The position numbers were made by a program, and so were the translations under genes. This document shows positions 8,976-18,128 of a stretch of 64,000 nt of DNA, one piece after another. The DNA comes from Cognaticolwellia aestuarii (GTDB lineage Bacteria > Pseudomonadota > Gammaproteobacteria > Enterobacterales > Alteromonadaceae). The stretch is from the NCBI RefSeq assembly GCF_002000025.1, contig NZ_MUZV01000009.1, positions 1 to 64,000 of the forward strand. Direction: 5' to 3'. The notes below the pieces were generated by a model. That model ran no database searches, had not been told where the DNA came from, and was given only the letters and a program-made list of their open reading frames with translations. Numbering within the stretch: position 1 is the first letter of the stretch; the number at the start of each line of letters is the position of its first letter.

Positions 8976-10070
8976 TTGTTAAACAATCATTCTCATTTTG
9001 CCTTACTCGAACTTTACCTAAGCCAAGCGGATAACTTTTCTTGGGTTATTGCCACTATAGTTAATAAAGAAGGTTCAAGTTATCGCTCTCCTGGTGCGAT
9101 AATGCTGATTAACAGTTTAGGTCAAACACATGGCTTGGTGAGCGGAGGTTGTTTAGAGGCTAATATCGTTTTACATGCTAAAAAGGTCTTTGATAATCAA
9201 CAAGCACATTATGTTGAATATGATATGCGTGAAGACGATGGTTATGCCGCAGAGCTTGGTGTGGGTTGTAAAGGTAAAATAGGTGTCCTGCTACAATTTA
9301 TCACAGCAGAGCATCAAACACTGTTAACAAGCCTTTATCAGCGCATGAAAAATGCTCAAGTGAGTTATTTGCAGCAATCATTTTCATCAGCAGAGCAGGA
9401 GTCGCTCAATCAACTCAGCTTATTTGGCCGTGATGGTGCGTTGTTATTGACGACGGATAAAAAAAATAGCCAAGATAACAGCACAGCACGAGAATACATA
9501 ATAAAACAGGGTGATGACCATGTTAACTTTGTGGTGTCGACAACCGAATATTCACTGACAAAAATAGCCGCACCGATAAATTTATGGGTTTTTGGTGGCG
9601 GTTCAGATGCCGCCCCTTTAGTTACTATGGCGGCACAAATGGGCTGGCGAGTTACCGTTGTCGATCATCGTTCTAGTTACGCTCGCCAAAGTGTATTTAA
9701 GCATGCTAGTCATATTATCCGTGTTCATCCTGATGACTTTGCACAACAAGCGTTATTTCAGCAAATGGATGCAGCCGTTTTAATGACCCATAATTTGACC
9801 TTAGATGCTGCATGGCTAACTTTATTGTATAAAGCAAATGTGGCGAAATATATTGGTTTACTTGGGCCGCTTGAGCGACGGGGTAATGTTGAGGCGTTAA
9901 GTCATATCAACGATAGTGCTTGGTTATTGCGCCAGGTTAATGGCCCCGTTGGTTTAGATATTGGCGGGGAACTGCCTGAATCAATCGCCTTGTCTATTTT
10001 GGCGCAATGCCATAGTGTTCTTCATCATCGCAGTGCTTTAGCATTATCAGGAAAGTACATTAATGCTTGA
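8976..10070 (+). CDS. XdhC/CoxI family molybdoenzyme maturation protein
   Basis: 364 residues with an N-terminal XdhC_CoxI region (GSSYRSPGAIM, GLVSGGCLEANIV, VGCKGKIGVL) and a C-terminal Rossmann-type XdhC_C domain (WVFGGGSDAAPLVTMAA, VDHRSSYA, GLLGPLERR). Members sulfurate or insert the molybdenum cofactor of xanthine dehydrogenase-type enzymes. The start is a TTG; CTAAGG lies about 8-10 bases upstream and the first in-frame ATG lies inside the conserved domain, so the TTG is needed. No molybdoenzyme or cofactor gene is present nearby, so the client protein is not in this window. It stands alone, with a terminator upstream and about 170 bases before the response regulator. Confidence 0.88.
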   Translation: MLNNHSHFALLELYLSQADNFSWVIATIVNKEGSSYRSPGAIMLINSLGQTHGLVSGGCLEANIVLHAKKVFDNQQAHYVEYDMREDDGYAAELGVGCKGKIGVLLQFITAEHQTLLTSLYQRMKNAQVSYLQQSFSSAEQESLNQLSLFGRDGALLLTTDKKNSQDNSTAREYIIKQGDDHVNFVVSTTEYSLTKIAAPINLWVFGGGSDAAPLVTMAAQMGWRVTVVDHRSSYARQSVFKHASHIIRVHPDDFAQQALFQQMDAAVLMTHNLTLDAAWLTLLYKANVAKYIGLLGPLERRGNVEALSHINDSAWLLRQVNGPVGLDIGGELPESIALSILAQCHSVLHHRSALALSGKYINA

Positions 10071-10099
10071 GTAATTATCTCGGGCTTAATATTTTTCGA

Positions 10100-10116
10100 C
10101 TTAGTCCTTTAGTCTA
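10100..10116. promoter_or_regulatory. 17-bp candidate operator, copy 1 (upstream of LuxR-type regulator)
   Basis: CTTAGTCCTTTAGTCTA, 124 bases before the response regulator ATG. It contains two TTAGTC hexamers 8 bases apart. The exact reverse complement occurs at 16019-16035 upstream of the porin gene. A 17-base identity placed in two promoter regions of functionally linked genes suggests a shared regulator site, plausibly for the response regulator itself. Confidence 0.6.
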
Positions 10117-10152
10117 ATTTAGCTTTATTATCATTGCAGTTTTCTATGATAT

Positions 10153-10174
10153 GGTTACCTTGTTAAGGTTAACC
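10153..10174. promoter_or_regulatory. Dyad upstream of the response regulator
   Basis: GGTTACCTT, gtt, AAGGTTAACC forms an almost perfect inverted repeat 66 bases before the ATG at 10240. This position fits an operator overlapping a promoter. The protein that binds it is unknown. Confidence 0.4.
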
Positions 10175-10239
10175 AGTGAGCAAAAATCATTGGCACCAAT
10201 TAAAAGATCATTAATCTAAATATTAGGTTAGAAAATAAA

Positions 10240-10887
10240 ATGACATCAAATACTAAGCTCATCATCGCTGATGACCATCCACTTTTTAGGCAAGCCCTCG
10301 CGCTAATGCTTAAATCCAGTTTTGTTTGCTCTTCTTTACTTGAAGCGGAAACGATACCTGAATTAGAAGAACAGTTAGCAACTACTACTGATATTGACTT
10401 GATCTTACTTGATCTTGATATTCCTGGAGCTCAAGGTTTTAACACCTTAGGTCGAATTCGTCAGCTTTATCCAGAAATTGGTGTGGTTATTATTTCAGGT
10501 TTTGAAGAGCTTGATACTATTCGCAAAGCCATGAGTTTAGGCGCAGCCGGTTTTATTCCAAAATCGACCCCTGTGCCGGAAATGATTAAAGCGATTAATG
10601 ATGTTATTCAAGGTAAATTATGGACCCCTCATGGTGACTATAATCCTGATGAACATGTATCAGAGCAGACTGACAAGCTTGCTTCATTAACCCCACAACA
10701 GCATAAAATTCTGTTAATGTTTGCTGAAGGCCTACTTAATAAGCAAATTGCTTATGAACTGGGGTTATCAGAATCAACCATAAAAAGTCATGCCAGTACT
10801 ATCTTTTTAAAGCTTGGGGTTAAAAGTCGCACACAAGCAGTGATTTTATTAAATGAACGTCAGCAAGCGAACGCCTCGTTCACTTAA
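10240..10887 (+). CDS. LuxR/NarL-type response regulator (CrbR/ErdR-like)
   Basis: 215 residues. Receiver domain at 5-122 with acidic pocket Asp11-Asp12, phospho-acceptor Asp58 in LILLDLDIPG, and Lys in FIPKS; LuxR helix-turn-helix at about 148-205 (LTPQQHKILLMFAEG, ESTIKSHASTIFLKLG). The architecture and the nearby SSF-domain hybrid kinase match the CrbS/CrbR (MxtR/ErdR) systems that control acetate and short-chain carbon use in Vibrio and Pseudomonas. Pairing is inference, because an arsenite exporter gene lies between the two on the opposite strand. The upstream region carries a 17-bp motif shared with the porin promoter region. A terminator follows at 10952. Confidence 0.88.
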   Translation: MTSNTKLIIADDHPLFRQALALMLKSSFVCSSLLEAETIPELEEQLATTTDIDLILLDLDIPGAQGFNTLGRIRQLYPEIGVVIISGFEELDTIRKAMSLGAAGFIPKSTPVPEMIKAINDVIQGKLWTPHGDYNPDEHVSEQTDKLASLTPQQHKILLMFAEGLLNKQIAYELGLSESTIKSHASTIFLKLGVKSRTQAVILLNERQQANASFT

Positions 10888-10951
10888 TAGCAAATGAAGG
10901 TGGTCACCCTTAATGTATGACCTTATCTGGTCGCTATTTTAGTTTGCGATA

Positions 10952-10979
10952 AAAAGCTGTGCTAGGCAGCATAGCTTTT
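10952..10979 (+). terminator. Terminator after response regulator
   Basis: Stem AAAAGCT-g-TGCT / AGCA-t-AGCTTTT with a 4-base loop. The A and T tracts at either side make it bidirectional in principle, suitable for both the regulator and the convergent exporter gene. Confidence 0.7.
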
Positions 10980-11016
10980 ATTGCATTTGCCTGCGGTGAT
11001 CATTTTGTCGCCTCGT

Positions 11017-11051
11017 TTACCTGTTACCTGTTACCTGTTACCTGTTACCTG
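11017..11051. repeat. Five perfect tandem copies of heptamer TTACCTG
   Basis: A 35-base microsatellite in the convergent intergenic space, ending 15 bases before the exporter stop codon. Perfect copies suggest recent slippage and probable variation in copy number between strains. Confidence 0.9.
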
Positions 11052-11065
11052 CTAGCTCATAGCAG

Positions 11066-12088
11066 CTAACTTCCTTGAAACCAGCGTTGGGTGTGATTAA
11101 TAATATAAACTAAAGACAACATCACCGGCACTTCAACCAATACACCAACAACGGTTGCGAGCGCAGCCCCTGAGTGCAAACCAAAAAGCGATATAGCCAC
11201 GGCCACGGCAAGTTCAAAGAAATTAGAAGTACCGATCAAACATGCAGGTGCAGCAATGTTATGTGGCAATTTCATCCACTTAGCTGCAAAATAGGCAATA
11301 ATAAAGATAGCATATGTTTGGATCATCAGAGGGATGGCAATCAAGCCAATGGTTTCAGGCTCAGATATAATAGTATTTGCTTGAAAGCCAAATAATAGTA
11401 CTACGGTTGCTAACAAGCCTATAACCGACCAAGGTTTTAAGCGTGATAATAAATGCTGCAGTGATAGCTCACCGTGGCGATTATTCAGTATTTTTCGGGT
11501 TAATACACCTGCAATTAGTGGCAGTAAAACGTAGAGCAATACCGATATTAGTAGGGTTTGCCATGGAACTTGTATATCACTAACACCAAGTAAAAATGCC
11601 GAAATAGGCGCAAAGGCAAAAATCATGATCACGTCATTTACCGATACTTGCACTAAGGTATAGTTAGGATCGCCTTTCGTTAACTGTGACCAAACAAATA
11701 CCATTGCTGTACAAGGTGCTACGCCCAGTAAAATCATGCCTGCAATATATTCTTGTGCTGATGAAGGATCAACTAAATCAGCAAAAATAAAATTAAAAAA
11801 TAACCAGCCTAAACCGGCCATAGTAAAAGGTTTAATCAACCAATTGATCACTATGGTTAGCAACAGTCCTTGCGGGTTTTTGCCGATATTTTTTATGGCT
11901 GAGAAGTCAATTTGTACCATCATTGGATAAATCATTACCCAGATAAATACCGCGACAACAATATTGACGTGGGCAACTTCAAAACTGGCTATTGCTTGAA
12001 ATGCTTCAGGTTGCCATAAACCTAATACCACACCAAACACTATGCTCAAGCCAACCCAAACTGATAAATAACGCTCGAAAATACCCAT
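11066..12088 (-). CDS. acr3: ACR3-family arsenite efflux transporter
   Basis: 340 residues with about ten hydrophobic segments. The family signature [19 protein letters not shown] (about 123-141), with its essential Cys, and the following [13 protein letters not shown] are diagnostic of ACR3 arsenite/antimonite exporters of the BASS superfamily. Length is normal for the bacterial ACR3 type. It extrudes As(III) across the inner membrane using the proton motive force. No arsR, arsC or arsH gene is adjacent, so it is a stand-alone resistance gene inserted between the response regulator and the kinase. The AT-rich palindromic stretch at about 12205-12255, upstream of its start, could hold its promoter or operator, but no clear ArsR box was recognised. 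Confidence 0.93.
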   Translation of the reverse strand: MGIFERYLSVWVGLSIVFGVVLGLWQPEAFQAIASFEVAHVNIVVAVFIWVMIYPMMVQIDFSAIKNIGKNPQGLLLTIVINWLIKPFTMAGLGWLFFNFIFADLVDPSSAQEYIAGMILLGVAPCTAMVFVWSQLTKGDPNYTLVQVSVNDVIMIFAFAPISAFLLGVSDIQVPWQTLLISVLLYVLLPLIAGVLTRKILNNRHGELSLQHLLSRLKPWSVIGLLATVVLLFGFQANTIISEPETIGLIAIPLMIQTYAIFIIAYFAAKWMKLPHNIAAPACLIGTSNFFELAVAVAISLFGLHSGAALATVVGVLVEVPVMLSLVYIINHTQRWFQGS

Positions 12089-12355
12089 AAATAATTCCTA
12101 ATATTCAATGTAAACTACCGGCGAAAACTCGCCAAATCAGGTTTTCATCTTGGTCAAAGGTAAAGCCTGAACACCGATCAGCGCAGTATATTTCTACTTC
12201 CCTGATAGTATATAATAAATATTGTATATATGTTATTTCGTATGTATAGTGTAAGTATTAAAGATCATAAGATTAAAAAGCATAGTCGTTTTTTGAAACG
12301 AGCGAAGACGTTAGAGGCTCCGCTGTACTATATGCAGCCAGTACTCAGTATATTG

Positions 12356-15300
12356 TTATCGCTTAAAGTTATCTGGAATGTAGTTTCTTTCGAGTTCTTT
12401 GGTGAGTAAAGAGCTCATCAGTGCTCGTAAAGATATCGGCTTAACTATTTTTCTTAGATAACCAATGTCGGCTTGTTGCGCTTGAACTAAAACGCTTTCG
12501 TCGGTTGTTGCTGTAATTAAAATAGCGGGTAAAGGGTAGTGACTTTTTGCCCGAAGATACTTGATTAACTCAATACCATTGAAGTTCGAAATATCATTAT
12601 GCTCACGTTTATCTTGCAAAGGTTTGTAAGCAAGTTTGGTGGACAGTGCCTTAGTGCTAGTTTCCGTGGCTAATTGATAATCAACCAGCACAATATCAAT
12701 CTCTTCTTCGTGTTTTTGATAAATCTCAATAGCTTGTTCAGCACTGATGGCACTATAAACTTTACATTTCCATGCTGACAATAAATCACTCATTCCAGAC
12801 AACACCGCCGCTTCATTATCGATGCATAAAACACTAACCCCTTGTAAGGTATTGCTGGCACGTAAGGGTTTCGTTTGCTGTAACTTTGGTGCTGCAACAA
12901 TCGGTACACTGACACTGAATAAGCAGCCATGGCCTGCTTTGGATTTTAAGCCCAGCTCATGGTGCAAAATTTCCGCTAAGCTCTGTGCGATATTTAAGCC
13001 TAAACCTAAGCCTTTGGGGCCAACTAATTTTGTTGATAATTGGGTGAACTGCTCAAACACTTGCTGTTGTTTGTCTTCAGGTATGCCCGGTCCGTTATCT
13101 AAAACCTGTAAACAAAGATAGTTTCCTTGACGTCGGCATCCGAGCAGTACCTTACCGTTGTTAGCATAACGAAAGGCATTACTGAGAAAGTTTTGAATAA
13201 TACGTGATAGCAGTGTGAAATCACTTCTGATATATAAATTGCTAGCACAGCAATGAAAATCGATATGATAATCTTTGGTCAGTGCCGAGAACTCTGAATG
13301 GAGCATAGAAAATAGTCTTTCAACCGTAAAGGTCGACAAATCAGGGCTGATATTGCCACTTTCAATACGTGCTATTTCATTTAAATCTAATAATAAATTA
13401 TTGGCAATTTCCAGCGAGTTATCAATTTGTTTGATTTGCTCTCGTTCCTGCTTTGACACTTTTGAACTTAAACTGACAGCAGAAGAAAATAAACGTGCGG
13501 CAGACAATGGCTGTAATAAATCATGACTACAAGCACGTAAATATTGGCTTTTTTTCAAATGTGCTTGTTCAGCTTTTAGTTGTGCATTGGCTAAGTCTTG
13601 GTTTGCTTTTTCAAGTTCAACGTTTGCTTGTTCTAGTTCTTTTGTTCGTGTTAACACTCGGCTTTCAAGGTCGGTGTTTTCTTCTTTCAGGTATTTTTCA
13701 GCTCGACGGTATTCAGTAATGTCGGAAAAAATCATGACAAAGCCGCCACCAGGAATTGGATTACCTTCAATATTAATAATTTTGCCGTTTGAAAGCTTTC
13801 GTTCTGATTTATGCTTGCTGCCTGCTCGAATGTATTGCAGGCGTTTTTGTACCTGTGATTCGATGTCGTGTATATAACGCTTTTGATTACTCAGGTTATA
13901 TCGAATGAGTTGGCTAATCGGGCAGCCGATATAAATAAAGTCTTGTGGATAATTAAAAATATCGAGGTATTGTTTATTCCAAGCCACCAAATTTAAATTG
14001 CCATCGATAACCGAAATACCCTCGCTGGTATTTTCAATCGCGCCTTGAAGAACAGAGCGACTAAACTCAAGTTGTTGGGTTGAGTTATCTTCCACAATTT
14101 TAACGACTTGATCAAAGGCGATATCACGACCACCAATGGCAAACGAAATGACTAATTTTGCTGAGGCAGAGCCCATTACACTGGCAAGTGTGTGCTCTGC
14201 ATGAAATATCAATGCTTCGTTATAGCTTTTTTGTTTTTTGTTTTTGTGTAACGCATTAAAGCTTTCAAAACACTCGGCCGCTTTATCTTGACCAATAAAG
14301 CGTGCTACTAAATATTCTAATTCTCGTATATCAATTCTTGGTTGTTTCGGTAAATGAGATTGTTGGTGATTTTCTTGTTTGTAGAAAAACTTACTTTGCA
14401 TTTCTTCACGTATGCTCTGTCGGGTTAGCAAAGAAACGATCACTAATACAACGATGTTAATAAATAGCCCAAATAGCGTAATAATTGTCGTGGCGGCAAA
14501 TGCTGAGTTGGCTAATGGATGATCATAAAAGCCTAATTGTGGTAATAAGTTAAATAAAATCCAAATTGAAAAGCCACTGCCGATCCCCCAAAGCACACCT
14601 TTTTGCGTAGCTCGACGCCAGTAAAAAGCGGCAATTAACGCGGGACCAATTTGGGCTATTGCTCCAAAAGCCACTTCACCTAAAGAAGACAAGGTATCTG
14701 GCGGCGACAATAACAACATGCCGTAACTTAATGTGATTACCGTGATAACTAAGGCTTTACGAATACGCAACAAGCGAGATTGAAAGTGTAAAAAGTCATG
14801 TTGCTTTTGTGGAGACAGTTTAAACATTAACGGAAATACAATTTCGTTACTTAGCATAGTACTCAGGGCAATTGTTGAGACAATAACCATAGAACTTGCT
14901 GCTGAAACGGCACCAAGAAAAGCAAATAACGATAGCCATACCTGCCCGTTGTAGGCCGGTAAAAATAAAACATAGGCGTCTGCCTCTAAAGACTGGCCAT
15001 AATTTAAAGTACCAGCAAGCCCTATCGGACCCGCGAAAAAAGCGAATACCAGAATATAGGCAGGTAGCCACCAGCGCGCTAAATTACTATTTTTTTGCTC
15101 TTTAATCTCAACAAACATCACTTGAAATTGGCGTGGTAAGCATAGGCAAGCTGACATCACAATAATCAGCAAACCTAGCATGTTAATAAGGTTGCTACTT
15201 TCAAATTGTTGACTAAACGAAACATGACTTTGTGATAATCGCCAAATTTCAGCCGGTGAATCGTAGATAAAAAACGAGACAAAAATGCCCACCATTAAAA

Positions 15301-15898
15301 ACGCAATAAGTTTCACGGCTGACTCGAACGCGATGGCGATCATCACACCCGGGTGTCGCTCAGTGACATCAATGGTTCTAATGCCAAATATAATGGTAAA
15401 ACCCGCGAGAATAGTGCTGACAATTAGGCCCAATTGCCAAACCGGAAAATCTTGATTTTGTTGTAATATTTTGTAGGAGTAAACAATGGCTTTAAGCTGT
15501 AATGCGATATAAGGCAAGGTGCCAATGAGTGCGACAACCGTAACAATGAAGGCTAAACTTTGTGATTTACCAAAGCGCGAAGAAAGCAAATCTGCAATAG
15601 AGGTAATTTTTAGTTTTAAGCAGGTTTTTATAATGCGTTGAATAAAGGGCCAAGCGAAAACAAAGAGTAATATGGGGGCTAAATACACCGAAATATAGGT
15701 AAAAGAGCTGTTAGCCGCTTGTGCTGATGTGCCTAAAAAACCCCAAGATGTACAGTAAACGCCTAACGAAAGCGCATAGATAATGGCATGTTGTTTCTCA
15801 ACTAATTTATGGCGGTATTTCCCGCCCAAATAGGCAATAAGAAAGAGTAAACTTATGTAGCCAATACTGACACTTACCAGCAACCAATTAGAAAACAT
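12356..15898 (-). CDS. SSF-domain hybrid sensor histidine kinase (CrbS/MxtR type)
   Basis: 1180 residues. Residues 1-495 form a sodium:solute symporter-like domain with about 13 membrane helices. A linker (500-615) is followed by a PAS domain (about 615-730), a coiled coil (735-785), a HisKA domain with phospho-acceptor His at about 792 in SHDLLQPL, a HATPase domain with N box NFLSNAFRYA, DNGPGIPE and GLGLGLNIA, and a C-terminal receiver with Asp at about 1073 (IVLVDYQLA). The receiver carries an extra loop of about 25 residues after this Asp. Family members CrbS and MxtR signal to a LuxR-type regulator to control acetate and related carbon use. Here it is divergent from the porin and uptake cluster, suggesting that it senses the substrate or its energy state; this is inference. 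The start is an ATG at 15898. Confidence 0.9.
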   Translation of the reverse strand: MFSNWLLVSVSIGYISLLFLIAYLGGKYRHKLVEKQHAIIYALSLGVYCTSWGFLGTSAQAANSSFTYISVYLAPILLFVFAWPFIQRIIKTCLKLKITSIADLLSSRFGKSQSLAFIVTVVALIGTLPYIALQLKAIVYSYKILQQNQDFPVWQLGLIVSTILAGFTIIFGIRTIDVTERHPGVMIAIAFESAVKLIAFLMVGIFVSFFIYDSPAEIWRLSQSHVSFSQQFESSNLINMLGLLIIVMSACLCLPRQFQVMFVEIKEQKNSNLARWWLPAYILVFAFFAGPIGLAGTLNYGQSLEADAYVLFLPAYNGQVWLSLFAFLGAVSAASSMVIVSTIALSTMLSNEIVFPLMFKLSPQKQHDFLHFQSRLLRIRKALVITVITLSYGMLLLSPPDTLSSLGEVAFGAIAQIGPALIAAFYWRRATQKGVLWGIGSGFSIWILFNLLPQLGFYDHPLANSAFAATTIITLFGLFINIVVLVIVSLLTRQSIREEMQSKFFYKQENHQQSHLPKQPRIDIRELEYLVARFIGQDKAAECFESFNALHKNKKQKSYNEALIFHAEHTLASVMGSASAKLVISFAIGGRDIAFDQVVKIVEDNSTQQLEFSRSVLQGAIENTSEGISVIDGNLNLVAWNKQYLDIFNYPQDFIYIGCPISQLIRYNLSNQKRYIHDIESQVQKRLQYIRAGSKHKSERKLSNGKIINIEGNPIPGGGFVMIFSDITEYRRAEKYLKEENTDLESRVLTRTKELEQANVELEKANQDLANAQLKAEQAHLKKSQYLRACSHDLLQPLSAARLFSSAVSLSSKVSKQEREQIKQIDNSLEIANNLLLDLNEIARIESGNISPDLSTFTVERLFSMLHSEFSALTKDYHIDFHCCASNLYIRSDFTLLSRIIQNFLSNAFRYANNGKVLLGCRRQGNYLCLQVLDNGPGIPEDKQQQVFEQFTQLSTKLVGPKGLGLGLNIAQSLAEILHHELGLKSKAGHGCLFSVSVPIVAAPKLQQTKPLRASNTLQGVSVLCIDNEAAVLSGMSDLLSAWKCKVYSAISAEQAIEIYQKHEEEIDIVLVDYQLATETSTKALSTKLAYKPLQDKREHNDISNFNGIELIKYLRAKSHYPLPAILITATTDESVLVQAQQADIGYLRKIVKPISLRALMSSLLTKELERNYIPDNFKR

Positions 15899-16018
15899 AT
15901 TACCCTTGCTACAACGCTAATTTTATTCACTTTAACCTGAATTAATCTAGGTTAAAACCGCTATTTTTCTTCATCTTAGCGTTTGCTATTTTTACTCACA
16001 AGCCAAACCTCGTAGCAC

Positions 16019-16035
16019 TAGACTAAAGGACTAAG
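16019..16035. promoter_or_regulatory. 17-bp candidate operator, copy 2 (kinase/porin intergenic region)
   Basis: TAGACTAAAGGACTAAG, the exact reverse complement of 10100-10116, lies 88 bases before the porin ATG and 120 bases before the kinase ATG. It could act on either divergent promoter. Confidence 0.6.
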
Positions 16036-16122
16036 TGTAAGGTGCTAAGCCTTATTTCCGATTGTTGATTTTTTCGACGTGTTTAGTATGGATCGAACAA
16101 AAAATACAAGGGGATTAGCTAG

Positions 16123-17163
16123 ATGTTTCACTCAAATTATAAAAAATTATTACTCGCATCTTCGTTTATGGCCGCAACAAGTTCCGCATTTGCTGGTTAT
16201 GAAATTGACTTAACAGACAATGATAAATTAACTTTTGGTGGTTACATCAAAATTGATGCTCGCTATGTTGATGGTGATGTTGCCTATAAAGATTTTTGGA
16301 TAGGTGATGGTGCTGCACTGAGTCAAGATGCATCACAGTTTAAAATTTTTGCCAATGAAACCCGCTTTAATACCAAGTACGTGCATGGTGATGTTATGGG
16401 CTTTATTGAAATGGATTTTTGGGGCGGTGGCGGAAATGAAATCGTCTCAAACTCAGCCCATCCACGTATTCGTCATGCTTTTGTGAAATACAAAGATTTA
16501 ACGGTTGGTCAAACCTGGTCAACGTTTATGAACACCAGCGCTATTCCTGAGTCAGCCGATTTTGCTGGCGCAACAACCGGCTTAGTTTTTATTCGCCAAG
16601 GCCAAGTACGTTATAACGTTGGCGACTTTCAAGTATCGTTAGAAAACCCAGAAAGCTGGGGTGGTGATACCGCAAGCGATAGCGTACCAGACGTTGTTGC
16701 CCGTTATAACTTTAAAGGCGACTGGGGCAGCGTATCAGTTTCAGGTTTAGCTCGACAATTAAATACAACCTTAGGTAACAGTGAGTCAGCATTTGGTGCC
16801 TCAGTGGCTGGCCGTATTAAAACGGGTGGTAAAGATGATATACGCTTTCAATTCCACAAAGGTGAATTAGGTCGTTATGTAGGTGTTGCCGCTGTTAAAG
16901 ATCTTTACGGTGAAGAAGTCGAGGATGTAACTTCAGTACTTGTTGCATATCGTCATTTTTGGACCGAAACCTTACGTTCAACGGTATTGTACGGCAAAGT
17001 TGAAGGCGATGTTTCTGATCGAGAACGCTCGCAATGGGGGGTTAACTTATTTCAAGACTTAACCAAAGACCTCGCTGTTGGTATCGAAGTGGGTAACTTC
17101 TCTATTGATGAGTTAGATAAAGACTCTAACTATGTACAAGCCACTATGCGATACATGCTGTAA
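16123..17163 (+). CDS. DcaP-like outer membrane porin
   Basis: 346 residues. Signal peptide about 1-24 (cleavage after SSAFA). The mature part begins GYEIDL and continues with FGGYIKIDARY, FWIGDGA, RIRHAFVKYKDLTVGQTWS, and IPESADF then VFIRQGQVRYN, which match the DcaP family of trimeric porins known for dicarboxylic acid and related anion uptake. The C-terminus is alternating beta-strand but ends in Leu rather than the usual Phe. A ribosome-binding AGGGG lies 11 bases upstream. It is the first gene of the uptake region but is separated from the ABC genes by a strong terminator, so it can be expressed at a higher level. The specific substrate is unknown. Confidence 0.85.
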   Translation: MFHSNYKKLLLASSFMAATSSAFAGYEIDLTDNDKLTFGGYIKIDARYVDGDVAYKDFWIGDGAALSQDASQFKIFANETRFNTKYVHGDVMGFIEMDFWGGGGNEIVSNSAHPRIRHAFVKYKDLTVGQTWSTFMNTSAIPESADFAGATTGLVFIRQGQVRYNVGDFQVSLENPESWGGDTASDSVPDVVARYNFKGDWGSVSVSGLARQLNTTLGNSESAFGASVAGRIKTGGKDDIRFQFHKGELGRYVGVAAVKDLYGEEVEDVTSVLVAYRHFWTETLRSTVLYGKVEGDVSDRERSQWGVNLFQDLTKDLAVGIEVGNFSIDELDKDSNYVQATMRYML

Positions 17164-17226
17164 CTTTTTTATCCCGTTCTACTGTTTGAAGCTCACGTAA
17201 CTTTCCCAATCGTTGTTACGTTTTGG

Positions 17227-17252
17227 GAGGGGGCTTGCCCCCTCTCTTTTTT
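17227..17252 (+). terminator. Strong terminator after the porin gene
   Basis: Perfect 8-bp G+C-rich stem GAGGGGGC / GCCCCCTC with TT loop followed by TCTTTTTT. One of the strongest hairpins in the window. Confidence 0.92.
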
Positions 17253-17306
17253 AAAACGTGAGTCGCAATAGAATTTTATTCCCCACTTGAATTTAGGAGG
17301 TTGAGT

Positions 17307-18128
17307 ATGACTTCGTCGATACTCAATATAGAGCAAATATCTCTCGCATTTGGCGGTGTTAAAGCCTTAACCGATGTTAGCTTTTCAGTAAAAAAAGGCT
17401 CAGTTTTTTCCATTATCGGGCCAAATGGTGCGGGCAAAACGTCAATGCTAAATTGCATTTCAGGCCGTTATCAACCGAATAGTGGCAGCATCACCTTTGA
17501 TGGTAAAAATGTTACCAACTTACGACCAAATGACCGTGCCGATCTTGGTATGGGTCGTACTTTTCAAAACTTAGCTTTGTTTGGTCATATGTCGGTACTC
17601 GATAATATTATGGTTGGACGTCATCACTTATTAAAAAATAACTGGCTTACCGGGCCATTATATTGGGCGTCGGGTGCACAAAAAGAAGAACTAGAGCACC
17701 GCCGTAAAGTTGAAGAAGTTATCGACTTTTTAGAAATTTCTCATATTCGAAAATCCATTGCCGGTACCTTATCTTATGGTCTGCGTAAGCGTGTTGAGCT
17801 TGCTCGTGCCATGGCGTTAAATCCCAAGTTGATTCTTCTTGATGAGCCTATGGCCGGCATGAACTTAGAAGAGAAAGAGGACATGGCGAGATATATTCTC
17901 GATTTGAACGAAGAGTTTGGTATTACCGTGGTCATGATTGAGCATGATATGGGCGTGGTTATGGATATTTCTCATGAAGTGATGGTGCTTGATTTTGGTA
18001 AAAAGCTGATTTGTGGTTTACCTGAAGAAGTGATGGCCGACCCTTATGTGAAACGTGCTTATTTGGGGCTTGAAGAAAGTGAAGAAGTGTCAGCAGAGCA
18101 ACAGACCACATTAGAGGAGGTAAGCTAA
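17307..18128 (+). CDS. Branched-chain amino acid type ABC transporter ATPase (LivG-like)
   Basis: 273 residues. Walker A GPNGAGKTS, Q-loop in GRTFQNLALFG, signature LSYGLRKRVELARAMA, Walker B LILLDEPMAGMN, and IEHDMGVV with the switch His. It is a cytoplasmic energy-coupling subunit for an HAAT-family (Liv-type) importer. The start is set at ATG 17307, because AGGAGG at 17295-17300 is correctly spaced for it and abuts an upstream in-frame TTG at 17301. The stop overlaps the next ATG by one base (TAATG). The C-terminal extension of about 20 residues is rich in Glu. It works with the two permeases, the binding protein and the second ATPase downstream. Confidence 0.93.
   Translation: MTSSILNIEQISLAFGGVKALTDVSFSVKKGSVFSIIGPNGAGKTSMLNCISGRYQPNSGSITFDGKNVTNLRPNDRADLGMGRTFQNLALFGHMSVLDNIMVGRHHLLKNNWLTGPLYWASGAQKEELEHRRKVEEVIDFLEISHIRKSIAGTLSYGLRKRVELARAMALNPKLILLDEPMAGMNLEEKEDMARYILDLNEEFGITVVMIEHDMGVVMDISHEVMVLDFGKKLICGLPEEVMADPYVKRAYLGLEESEEVSAEQQTTLEEVS

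Noticed and set aside
11017-11051. CRISPR-like array
   Set aside because: Contiguous 7-base units with no spacers; this is a microsatellite. No array with regular spacers exists in the window.
12200-12255. ArsR operator upstream of acr3
   Set aside because: AT-rich with imperfect palindromes (for example ATATAATAAATATTGTATAT), but no match to an ArsR box I could defend and no arsR gene nearby.
12822-15105. Several plus-strand open frames opposite the hybrid kinase gene
   Set aside because: They mirror the kinase coding frame, lack ribosome-binding sites and encode no recognisable protein.
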